In this document: piece by piece, positions 24,105 to 34,530 of the stretch | Numbering within the stretch: the stretch's first letter is position 1 | How the letters are laid out: the number at the start of each line of letters is the position of its first letter | NCBI RefSeq assembly: GCF_021462225.1 | Contig: NC_061818.1 | Location: 13,055,276-13,119,275 of the forward strand | Direction of reading: 5' to 3' | Length of the DNA stretch: 64,000 bases | Origin: Girardinichthys multiradiatus | Lineage: Eukaryota > Chordata > Actinopteri > Cyprinodontiformes > Goodeidae | The notes under the pieces: model-generated | What the model was told of the DNA's origin: nothing | What the model saw: the letters and a program-made list of their open reading frames with translations, nothing else | The model's database searches: none | Made by a program: the position numbers and the translations under genes

Positions 24105-25200
24105 TACAGTGCCTTGCAAACGTTCTTACATTTGTTGAGATTTATTTTATTGGGATTTTATGTGATGGAGAGAAAAAGTAGTTCCGAATGTTTTAGTGGA
24201 AGGAAAAAAAATGCATGGTTTTATAAAAATTTGACAAATAATCCGAGGCATGTGGCATGCATTTGAATTCATTACACTGAGTCAATAATTTGTTTGACCA
24301 CATTTCTCTGCAATTATAGTTGCAGGTCTTTCAGGTTATGTCTGTAGTTTGCCTTGTTATCTTCACAAAATACTGCTCACTTGTATCTGTGAACGTCAAG
24401 TTTGAAGTCTTGCCACAAATGCTTTGGATAGTTGAATAGTTGCATTTATGTCTTGAATATGCTTTGATCTGAACATTGTTGTTTCCATTCCATTGTTGTT
24501 CTGGAACAATATATCGGCATTAACATCGATATCAGTCGATACAGATATGTTAAAAACATATCTGTATCGGTCCAGCAAGTAAAACTGGGCCCATATTAAT
24601 AACATCTTTTTTTCCAACTTGTTGTCGTTTATGTTTCGAGAGGGGGAAGGGGGTGGTCATTTGGTATTTGTGTGGTCATGTGACACTGATAGTGATGTAG
24701 CGCATGATTGTGGGGTGCTTAACAGAAGCAGAAAAGCAATGTCAGCGGTGGGAGTTTTCTTTTCATTATGCAATAATAAAGTCCGATTTTGACCCACATT
24801 TTCATAACAGTGCATTAACAGTGAGGTGCATTCCTAGTGATGGCAGATTTAGTTTTCCTGATATACAGCGTTTTGCATGCAGGCCCAAAGCTCCAGTTTT
24901 GGTCTGATCTGACCAGAGCACTTTTTTCCTTGTGTTTGCTGTGTCCCCTTCATGGCTTGTGGCAAACTACACATGGGACATGGTAGGATTTTCTGTCAAC
25001 AATGACTATCTTCTTGCCACTCTTCCATAAAGGCCTGATTTTTGGAGTGTGTATCTAGAAGATGACCTTTCAGTAGGTTTTCCCACCTGAGCTGTGGATC
25101 TCTGCAGCTCCTTCAGAGTTACCTTGCATCTCTTGGCTGTTCCTTTGATTATTGCTTTAAATCAGGAGTCTGAACCGCTAAATGGCTTTTAATAACTTTG
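24105..25200 (-). mobile_element. Non-autonomous Tc1-like element, split by a second repeat
   Basis: The left terminus CAGTGCCTTGCAAACGTTCT is followed by TTTTATTGGGATTTTATGTGATGG. The right part (24,885-25,160) reads AAAGCTCCAGTTTTGGTCTG, TCTGACCAGAGCAC, CTTCTTGCCACTCTTCCATAAAGGCC and CACCTGAGCTGTGGATCTCTG-like text. All of this is characteristic of a frequent non-autonomous Tc1-like family in fish. The related copy at 55,165-55,830 shares the terminal part and the CACCTGTGCTGTGGATCT block. The middle (24,495-24,870) belongs to another element. Confidence 0.6.
24495..24870 (+). mobile_element. Possible hAT-type insertion
   Basis: A TATCGG-rich head with a local inverted repeat (AACATATCTGTATCGG near 24,556 against CGATACAGATATGTT near 24,538) precedes an ATGTCAGCGGTGGGAGTTTTC string at 24,738. 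That string resembles the MSxVWxFF start of BED-finger hAT transposases with one base change. The rest is degenerate. I could not find an 8-bp target duplication, so the class is tentative. Confidence 0.35.
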
Positions 25201-27265
25201 TCCAAAACTGATATAGAATTGGAAGGTGTTTTTAGATATAAATAGGTTAGATTAGCAGCTTTTCCATGTATTAAAATAGAAAGTTGTTCAAATATTGTGC
25301 ATTAATTTTTTTCACCATTCAGCCACACGTGCTTTTTTCATGTTTGTCTATAAAGATATTCAATTAATATAATGTTCCATACAAGAAAATGTACTCTAAA
25401 AGTTGTTTTTTTTTTTTTTCCTAATGCCTAAACATAGATATAAAGTTGTATTATTTAACTTTAATAATATTAAACACATTTTATAAGTTAGGAGTAAAAC
25501 CTGATCAGGCAAAACTTTAATTACACAGATAGACTGTTTACTAATTTGGTGACTTCAATTAGTTGTACTGGACTTTATTTAGGTGTATCAAAGTAAATGC
25601 CCTATTCATTATAAGGCACTACTTTTTTTTGAGCTGTCACAAAATCCTTTTAAAATGCACTGACATTTTCCTACCACAAGTATTCATACAGCTGGAGGTT
25701 TTCATATTTTCATCGCACTTTTTTGTGGTCTTATCTAAAAACTCTCCTATTTAGTCCTTTTTTTTTCAGTTGCTTCACTGTACAAACACAAAATTAGAAT
25801 AGAATCAGAAAAGTGCTCCAACTCTCCCCCAGAAACATTTCTGTGGAAACCGAAAAGAGAACCGCCTGCTGCATTCAGGAAAACGTGTGTCATCTTGTTT
25901 ATTTTCCCTTGGCCCGCTGTCTTTTTCCAGCCCATGGGGAGCGATGATAATAAAAAGATACTGCGGCGTCCAACATCTCCCACCGGACGAGCTCGGACAA
26001 AATCCAATGAGCGACCGTGAGGCCCTACAGCAACATTTCTGCTCTGAGGGGAGAGGAGGAGGAAGTTATATGGTGGGAGTTAATGTTTGCTCCCTCGTGT
26101 GTTTGTGCAGATTTTGGCTTAGATTATGTACACAAACACAAATTAAGTCATACCCTCATCCTTGGTGGGTAACTGTGTCCCAGAGGTGCCACTGGCAGCC
26201 AGTTCTGGCAACCGGCCTTGATTTCTGCTACTTTTCCTCTCAATTCCCTGCAAAACTTTCCCTTTAGTTTTCCCCATGGTCCCAGTCCCATCACCGCTCC
26301 CTCCATCTTCTGCCTGATGTGCATCTACTAATACTAAATAATATTTGGACAGGTGTTCTCTCATATACATTAACTTCAAGGGGTTCTGGTTTGCCATTTC
26401 ACTGGCGTACCTTACAGAGAAAACAAAGCAGCAGATCCTGACGGGTGGACTCTTTGCACTGTAGTCCACAGTGAATGTATAATCCCTAACAATAAAAAAG
26501 TGTTTAGCACCAATTTTCCTTTACTTTTAAGACCCCCCCCCCCCACCACCAGACAAGAGGAGGCCACATCTGGAAGACAGATGTATTCCCATTCACTCAC
26601 TCTCTCTTTCTCCTATGCCCCCCTCCTCTTTCTTTCTGGGGAAACATGAGAGCTGAGCTAATTCTCTCCCTCCCGCCCAGGCTGGACCACCCACATTCGG
26701 AAACGCCTAGCTGTTCCTGAGGCAGAGGCCGCCCAGCAGCTCACGGAGGGCCCAGAGCGAACAAGAGAGATGTAAGGACGGGTTGTTGCGGACGGTTTTA
26801 GTGGAGTACCAATTACGTCAGTGTCAAGGCTGTGAGCCATCACAGTGGAAGCAGGAGTGTCCCAGAGGCAGCAGGGGCCCTTTTGTTCAGTGCTCCACAA
26901 ACTATGTCTTTCACTTTATTCTACTGTATAATGGATTTTCTTTTTAAATTAAAAACAAGATCTTTGTTCTGGGCTTCATACGGACTAAGAAAAACTAATC
27001 ACATAATCGAGCATGTCAAGAAAACTGACAACGAGTTGGTAAATCTGCAGTTTTTATTTGCTTGGTAAGCAACAAACAAAAATCACAGTCAACTCCTACA
27101 TAAAGATCAACACCGCCACCTTGTGGACATTCCTCAATATCGCGTCCCAACGACAGTGATTTTAATGTGCTCTCACGTTCATCAAAATATCATTGTTCAA
27201 AAAGTAAAGCCATAGTCCAGCAGTTTCTGTCCAAACCATGATAATTTTACCACCACCCTGCAGCG
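25201..27265. other. Intergenic, no gene recognised
   Basis: A degenerate Tc1-like terminus may lie at 25,675-25,760. A moderately GC-rich stretch (25,890-26,320) and a poly-C run (26,531-26,543) follow. The block at 26,640-26,900 is GC-richer than its surroundings, but I recognise no exon in it. Confidence 0.45.
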
Positions 27266-27267
27266 GT

Positions 27268-27700
27268 GGACAGAAGTCATGACGGAGTACAGTGATCTAC
27301 AGTGTACTTTTACTTACTGTATGTAAAAGTCTGAAACATATTTGAGGTCATAGCTACAAATGCTTGAATGAGCAAGTGATGCAAGGTGGTGGCAGAATCA
27401 TGCAGTGGGCATGTTTTTGCTAAATGTATAGCCAGAGCTAGAATGGAATGGTTTAGATCAGAGCATATTCAGGTGTTAGATTGGTCTAGCCAAAGTCCAG
27501 AATCCAAGTTAGAATCTGTGGCGTGACTTGAACAAATTTTGTTCACAGATGTTCTGCGTGCATTCTAATAGAGCTTGAGCTGATTTGTAAAGAAGAATGG
27601 GGTAAAAATGTCTCTATATGTGCAAAACTGGTGGGGACATACATCTAAACACTTGCAGCTGTAAATGCATTAAAACGTAGTTCTACAAAGCATTGACTCA
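27268..27700 (+). mobile_element. Tc1-like remnant
   Basis: AAGGTGGTGGCAGAATCATGCAGTGGGC (near 27,383; shortened GGGSIM block) is followed by a TTAGATCAGAGCATATTCAGGTG string and AAAGTCCAGAATCC (equivalent of SQSPD). The same phrases recur at 35,270-35,330 and 58,150-58,205 in other copies. All frames are broken. Confidence 0.55.
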
Positions 27701-29390
27701 CAGGGAGCTGAACACAAATGCATGTAAAACATAATTTTCCTTTCCTTTCCTTTACATAAATCTATTGAATAAAATCCCAAAAAACACAATAAAGTTTAGG
27801 TTGTAATGAAAAAAAATATATACTTCAATACTTTTCCAATGTATCAAGTAAGTAAAAAGTGCTTGAACAACAGTAACAAGGCACAAGGCTATGTAGTGGA
27901 GAGTTGGCGTCCCAGGTGGAGCTCCTTGTGGCAGCAGAGGAAGATTAGTGAACAACATCAGGACCTATTTGGCAAGTTAAAACCCCAATGAACAGAAAAT
28001 GATGGATATAATCTTAAAGTGTATGATCCTTTTACCCAGATGAGCTAGAGAAACTCCTACAATCCCCTCACTGTAGTGGTATGTATTTATTATTTATAAA
28101 TTAATGGTAAACAGCAATATTTTGCTACCTGAGCTCCGCTGCAAAGATTATATATCATGAAGAACCACAAATATGCAGAGCTGAACAAAACAAAAAAAGT
28201 ATCTAGGTTTAGCCTGTCTGAACTGTTGCATACTTTGAAACCTACTTTAATAGCAGAGGCATCAGTGATAGGAATGCACAAGGAGAGCACTTTTTTCCCT
28301 TAAATATGCACATTTATAAAATTTCATATGATGTGATAGTTTGCAATTTGAAAAAAAATAAAAGCAGCGTGCACATGTTGAAGCGTGTGCGTGATATTGG
28401 GAAAACCCTCAGAGAAATTGTTTCACAGAAAGAAATAAGCTTTTCTCCAGCTTTAATTGAGAGTAAATTACACAACCATTAAACTTCTCCAGCCAATAAG
28501 AGTTTTTAAAGCTAACAAACACCAAGCTAAAAAACACCAAACTTCCCATATAAGCTGCAGAAAGAAGAATGACAGAGCAATTTAATGGTTTTTGGTAGGT
28601 AACGGTAATCAGAGATGCTGTAGTGCTTGAAAGGGTCAATAGGCTTCTAAATAATTGGATATTTCTCAAATATGACCTAAAATGCTATCATGTTTCCACA
28701 GAAGTAGAGGAACCCAGTGATAAAAATAAGAGAGAATGATTATACTCGGTTCACTTCATACATAAATATTCATGTCTAAAACTTTATTTTAGACATGAAT
28801 TTACTGTGTGGATATGACGTCCTGGCTATTGTTTTGAAAGCAGTAGCATCGTGTCTTCTGCTTATTTTAGGTCTGTGTGCTGCTTTTAGCTCCTGCGTTT
28901 TGAATATTATTATTATTACATAAACAGTTTGTTTTTGCCGTTTTTTTCTTGTTTCTGCGCCGCTAGATAATTGTATCTCTGTTATCAAACTACAAAAACG
29001 GCTTAACGGGTTAAAGTGGAACGCTCTTTGACCTCCAGCGGGGCGGCTTGCGAAGTGCTTCCGTCGCATTTAAAGAGACAGCACCAAAACGAGCACCTCA
29101 GTACAGGGGTAAAAGAGGGGCCTGTGGAGCTACACTAACAAGGAGCTACAATAACAGACCAAAGCATCGCAGTTCCACTTTATATATACCACAACTGAAT
29201 GATTTAAGTGTGAAAAGGAAGGATTTAAAAGCATGATATGTCCCATTTAAGCAGTATTTGTATGCAGTGACATAAACGGCAAAAAAAAACAAAACTGCGT
29301 TTTGAAAGAAGGTATCAAAAAGAATACTTTGTGACAACTTTTTTTTGTCACTTTTAGTGTCATTGCAATGATAATAGAACAAATGTGACG
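27701..29390. other. Intergenic, no gene recognised
   Basis: AT-rich, with a perfect short hairpin at 28,768-28,800 (reported separately). No conserved frame is seen. A short CpG-richer patch at 29,020-29,150 is unexplained. Confidence 0.5.
28768..28800. repeat. Perfect 14-bp hairpin
   Basis: Arms 28,768-28,781 and 28,787-28,800 (ATTCATGTCTAAAA and its complement) flank a 5-base loop. It could be a decayed MITE end pair or chance AT-rich pairing. Confidence 0.6.
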
Positions 29391-29394
29391 GCAT

Positions 29395-30010
29395 TGTGAG
29401 TTCACCAGACTTTTCAGATTTTTATTTGTAAAGAAAAAAATCTGAAAATCGTGTACAATATTCATTCCACTTCACAGTTATGCACCGCTTTGTGTTTGCC
29501 CATCACATGAAAACCCAATAAAGCAATAAAATGTGTGTGGTTGAAATGTTACAAATTGTGGAAACTGCAGCTGTATCTGTGGTAGATGCTTTCCTTTCTG
29601 CCAATCTGTCATCAACTTGGAGAATTTGCTCTTCCACCCTGGACAGCTAGCGATTTCCCATATTAAACATTTATTATTTGTCTTTTAAAACATTCTTTGT
29701 TCCAATGTATTGTGTGCCCAGGCTTAGAGATATTTTCCTGTGCAATTTGCAGGTATAATCCAGAAATGATCCAACTAACAAACCATCCTGGTTTAGATTC
29801 AACAGATTCTACCCAAATCATGACACTTCCTCCACCATGCTTCAACTCTGGACCAAAGTTATTAACATGGATTACAGTGATGCACTTTCGCCAACCATAA
29901 TCTGATGTGACAATGTATTTTAGGTCATATTTATGCAGAAACACTTTCAAGCACCACTGTGAAACTGACTCTTTTACCAAGTGTTACTCAGTAAGCGCAT
30001 AGTTTTGTAA
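29395..30010 (-). mobile_element. Degenerate Tc1-like transposon
   Basis: On the minus strand the frame at 29,663-29,980 reads ...NNFGPELKHGGGSVMIWVESVES..., which contains the conserved KHGGGSVMxW block of Tc1 transposases, with the flanking blocks degenerate. The plus-strand terminus ATTTTTATTTGTAAAG lies at 29,418. The family is shared with 13,840-14,170. It lies just downstream of the GIMAP-like gene's stop codon. Confidence 0.65.
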
Positions 30011-30040
30011 AACAGCTAAAATTAGTTGAAGGTGCACCTG

Positions 30041-32582
30041 TTATTTAGTTTTCTCTGTTTTCCTTCTGCTCACTTCAGTAGCCACAGAACCCACAGTGGC
30101 TCCAACCGTGCCACCGATCTGCCCGCCTACAAACAGACCCACCAGGGACCCGAACAGAGCCTCCCTTCTTACTAGAGTGGGCAGCCACCTGATCCAGCCC
30201 ATCAGCTTCTCCCATAAGCCCCAAAGAAAGGAGGGAGTGGCAGAGGAAGGCGAGACCCTGTTACCAGAAGGGAAAATACTATCTACATCCAAATCAAAAT
30301 CACGAGTGCTTCTCTCTGCCTCTTCCCTGACTGCTTCCATTTCTTTCTCTGTCACCTCTGGTTGTGAGTTTGACGATGTGTTGTCACTCAGCTCTTCCCC
30401 CCTCCTCTGCCTTATAATCTCTATCTGCCGCTGCCTCACCCTGTCCTCAGCCTCCTGGTAGAGAGGGCAGCTGAGGTGCTTGGTACCGCTCTCCCTCACT
30501 GCCTGCTCAACCTTCTCCAGCAGCTCCTCCACCTTTTTCCCTTCTTCTTCTGCTTCTCCGCTGCATCTCTCCAGCGTATGGTAGCGGTCGCCACACCTTC
30601 CCACCAGCTCTTGGAGGTCTTTGCGCCAGGTCATGATATACTGCTCCAGTGGCTCGTCCTCTCCCAGCTCCTCTGTGTGGGTGAAGAGAACAATGGTGTT
30701 TGTGCTTACTGCAGCAGGGCCAAACAGTTTTGCAAGGGCGTCGAGTGCCTTGGATTCATCGTGAGCAGGCTCATTCAATGAGACACAGAGCAGGAAGGCA
30801 TGAGGTCCAGGGCTGGATAAGGTGATGAAGGAGGAAATATGCGTCCTCCTCTCCTCTGGGCTACAGGCCGAGCTGTACCAGGCTGGACTGGACACCACCA
30901 CTACCTACAAGGAGGGAGAGTGTCAGTTACAGGGTGAACCAATGCTGTACGAACATTCTGAGTCTGCACAAGAGAACAATTTCTATGATTTACAGTTATG
31001 TGTTTGGAATAATCTGAACACATAGAAAATTATATTTTGTGAGTATTTTATTGGGATTTTAGGAGACAGACTAAGACAGAGTGGTTCATAACTGAGAAGC
31101 GAAAGGACAAAGATGAAGGGTTATCATTTTGTTTGCTAAATAAAATCTGAAACATGTGAAGTACATATATAAGTTTTGTAGAACCATTGTTTAAGAACAG
31201 CTTCCCTCTCCGTGCTCAGGAGAAATATCCCCAAAACATGATGGTTCCACCACCGTGTTATTCACAAAAACATTTGGACACCTTTATTTTTCTTCCAATC
31301 ACAACTGTGCTCTACTTTGTGTTGGTCTTTGACATAACGAAGAATACTGGTTTGTATTATGTATTATTAAATTTATTATTATTAATTTTGCTTTTTCTAA
31401 ACCATTCCATTGTAGCTCTGGCTGCATATTTAGAGTCATTACCCTTGTCGCCATCAGTCTTTTGCAGTGTCTAACATGTTTTTTTTCCCCCCCAGGACTG
31501 TCCTATATTTTGCTCCATAAGTCTTCCCATCCCCACAGCATGATGCAGCATTCGCCATGTCTCACCATTAGAATTACACGTTCACGGTGATGAGTAATGT
31601 TAAATTTCTGTTCTCTAAAAATCATCTGAGGCGTTCAATTGGATTTATCCTGAAATCAAACAACACACAGATGGACTCTGTACTCATTCATGATTACAGT
31701 TGGTTGCACTGGATTTTATTTAGGGGTATGAGCATAAAAGGGGTGGGGAGAAAAAAAAATCCATACCACACTTTCCAGGTTTTTTGTTTTGGTCCATCAC
31801 ATCAAATCCCAATAATATACACTGAAGTTTGTGGATGTAATGTGACAAAATGTAAAAAAGTTCAATATTTTTGCAAGCCCAAGAGTAGCTGGAATCCACT
31901 AAAAGTAAAAAGAAAAACAACTAGTTATGTTAACAGTAGCTGCATAAAGTATATAAATTATAAAAATATTATGAAATGCACGTTTGTTTTCAGTGATCTG
32001 AGGAGATGTAAGTCATTCCTTCCTTCCTACCTGCCTCCCAGCAGCTTGCCCCCTGTGTCTGGTGCACTCCTGAACTTCCTGAGCATCTGTGCCCTGTTGG
32101 TTGTCTTCCAGGCCCAGGATGGAGCAGACTGCAGTTCTATTCTCTGCCTTGATCGGGCCCAGAACCACCAGCCTCAGCTCTGCGAAGAAAAACCGACACC
32201 CATACTTAATCACACTGTGTTGTTGTCGTCTCAAACAGTGCGTGAACTCTGCAAAGTTTGTCTGACTCACTTTAACCGTATTACTACATGCAGGCATGAT
32301 AAGATAATACCAAAAGATAACCTGTTGTTGACTTTGCGCTCGGTTTATTCTGATAGTGTATAAGCGTGTGTAGAAACAACTCGTTTTCTCAGAATGGATT
32401 TTCCGAGAAGTGACGCGGCCATTGGCAACTGCCACCTTCTTCCCTCATCAGGAACCGCAAAGACGCGCAGCAGAGCAAGCAGCTCCCACCCACCCACTCC
32501 TCCGCCATTACTCTTATTATTAAACCTGAATAAAAACAACAGGGCGCTCCGTCTTACCGGACTGTGAGGCGGACGCTGCCAT
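30041..32582 (-). CDS. GIMAP/AIG1-like protein, predicted pseudo-GTPase with membrane tail
   Basis: Three coding exons, 345 aa: 32,558-32,582, 32,031-32,179 and 30,041-30,904. Junction phases agree, and the ATG at 32,582 opens MAASASQS. Seen: an AIG1/GIMAP core, with LRLVVLG at about 10-16; a TRHRG..GRQVVVV stretch at about 47-62; the family box PGPHAFLLCVSL at 90-101; and TIVLFTHTEEL at 128-138. The tail is charged and partly coiled. Residues 304-345 hold a glycine-zipper hydrophobic segment (GSLVGLFVGGQIGG) then basic residues, which suggests membrane insertion. Known: GIMAPs bind GTP and regulate lymphocyte survival and membrane traffic. Odd: the P-loop equivalent (16-23) reads GPIKAENR, without the Lys-Ser pair; G3 reads SSPA in place of DTPG; G4 lacks Asp. 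I infer that it does not bind GTP normally. Family sure; orthologue not assigned. Confidence 0.85.
31020..31905 (-). mobile_element. Tc1-like remnants in GIMAP-like gene intron 2
   Basis: This part of the 30,905-32,030 intron holds complement hallmarks: ATGATGGTTCCACCACCGTG at 31,239, and CCCCACAGCATGATGCAGC at 31,534. It also has the terminal-type text GGTCCATCACATCAAATCCC, ACTGAAGTTTGTGGATGTAA and TTTTTGCAAGCCC up to 31,880. At least two overlapping old copies are likely. No transposase is open. Confidence 0.6.
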
Positions 32583-32955
32583 CTCCGCTCCTGCTTCGCT
32601 GCTGTCAGTGTTAGATCAGACTTCCTAATTCCTGCAGGCTGACTCAGGCTTGACAGTCTGGACTCCAGAGGCGAGCACAGCGCCATCTGCTGATGACGCC
32701 AGAGCTCTGCTTCATTATGCGTCATAATGAACCAGAATACGATTGAAATGTTCGTTTATTTTAGGAATTCAACTCAAAAATGAAATTCATGTGAAATAAC
32801 ACCGATTTACAATTAAGAAATGTAATTTTATGGCCAACTTCATGTCCAACAGTCCACAGAATAAGCCACGAGGTTTATTGGAAAGCCATCTCTTTCCAGC
32901 ATCCATGTACTTCTGCTGAATTAGAACCTTTTGCACCGAACCTTTCAGCCCAGAT
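32583..32955. promoter_or_regulatory. 5' flank of the GIMAP-like gene
   Basis: This is the sequence immediately upstream (minus strand) of the first coding exon. It should contain the 5' UTR and promoter, but I see no TATA box, CCAAT box or other clear element, so the assignment rests on position only. Confidence 0.3.
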
Positions 32956-32959
32956 GGTT

Positions 32960-33545
32960 TCAGAATATTTATCTCATGCTTGATTCAAGCATTTCCTTTT
33001 GGCAGCATTCCCCAAATCTGTAAGACAGCCCATGTTCTGCCTCTGCATAAAAACATCAGCCAACAAGTCTGATATAAATCATTACCGCCAATCTCAAAAC
33101 AGCCCTGTTAAGCATAAATACTGTATTCACTTGTAAATTAGTAACTTCAAACGTTTCTATTCACTAACTGATTAACTGCTCCATGCTGGCTTTCGGAGCA
33201 CCAATTCTGCTGCCACACTGGTTTTGCATAACTTCAGTTTTAGAAAATGCTTCATCAGTTGCTCTCAATAGGTCTGGACAAAATAACCTGCCTCTGGTTC
33301 ACGAAAGATTAATGTGTTAAAATAGGACATTTTCAGCATTCTAATTTTCCTCCTTTTGAAGGTATTCCCCAGGGATCTGTCCTCGGAACAATTATTTTCA
33401 CCATTTAAATCAATATTAAATCTTCTAATAATTCTAAATTCAATCTTTGTGCTGATGATACTGTCCTATAGTCTTGCAGATTCTTTAGAGTCCAAAATCT
33501 ACAATCACTTCTTACGTTAATTCAAAAAGAACTTTAATTGAAATA
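32960..33545 (+). mobile_element. Degenerate LINE reverse transcriptase fragment
   Basis: Broken plus-strand frames contain reverse transcriptase landmarks in order: W/KxAHVLPLHKN (33,022-33,055), a degenerate RPIS-like block, a WLSEHQF..HTGFA block standing for QSGFR..HST (33,187-33,230), GIPQGSVLGTIIFTI (33,361-33,405) and CADDTVL (33,449-33,470), the catalytic Y/FADD equivalent with Cys before ADD. Stops fall between them. The clade is not determinable by eye. Confidence 0.65.
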
Positions 33546-34530
33546 CCCCCTATACTGCTCAGAGAATAAATGCTCTTTATTTACACACCTCAGCTGCTTG
33601 AGGTTCATGCCACATGCACTGATGGTAGTAATTCATGGGGAAAAGGCCAAGATTGAATGCTTATAACGCAGAGAACATGGACATATTTCAAATAGGCACA
33701 CATCTGTAATAAAAAAAAAATGTTTCATTAGTTTTATGTAATATTTAAATTTTCTAAGAAACTCAAATTTTGGGTTTTTTTAGCTGTAGGCCATAATCAT
33801 CAAAACACTTAATATACATCACTGTGTATAAGGAGTATATATGATGTATGAGTGTCACTTATTGAATAAATGACCTTTTTGATGATCTAAATTTATAGGA
33901 AATCACCTGTTTTACATATTTTGATGTGCAACATAAAAACCATGTCATCCATGTCGCTAAAACAGTTTAATGTTGCCTTCTTGTTCAGTTTTTAACTGAA
34001 ATTATTGGAAGATCTCTTCATTTCGATGAAGTTGCACCAAGAGCTGTGTTTGTCCAACACTTCCTAAATGTCCGAGTACAGTAAAAACCTAAATGCTGCA
34101 CCAACGACATGAGTAAAAATCAAGTACTTTTAACATTGTAAATGTTCACGAGAGAAATATTTCCTAGACTGATGAGTGCATAAAACAACAGTTTAAATTT
34201 TTACACGTTTTAGTAAAAAAAAAAACAACTAATTAAGATAACTACAATCATACAATTTAAATCCTAGTCAATGCCAAAAACTCAACAGACACCTGTACAG
34301 TAACATAAGAACAAAACATATACAATAAAAGGTTTGATTTAAAATCAGCAATTACAAAATTTTGAGATATTATCTAAAAAAATACACTTTAAAAACATGT
34401 TGAAACTAGAAATATCCAGATCTTCAGATCCCAAGCAGTGGCTTAAGTTAAACTTCGAAGGCCTCTCCAGGATCAGACCCTTCCAGTCAGTTTGGTTGCT
34501 TTGATGCCACATTACTCCGTTTCAGGGTCC
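33546..34530. other. Region downstream of hmgxb4; 3' UTR not delimited
   Basis: AT-rich. The hmgxb4 3' UTR must begin at 34,530 and run leftward, but I see no unambiguous minus-strand AATAAA that fixes its end. No other gene is seen. Confidence 0.4.

Noticed and set aside
30096..30781. Plus-strand frames of 101-121 codons
   Set aside because: They are mirror frames of the large last exon of the GIMAP-like gene.
31587..32363. 258-codon plus-strand frame
   Set aside because: It runs antisense through the true second exon of the GIMAP-like gene and through Tc1-like remnants; no domain is seen.
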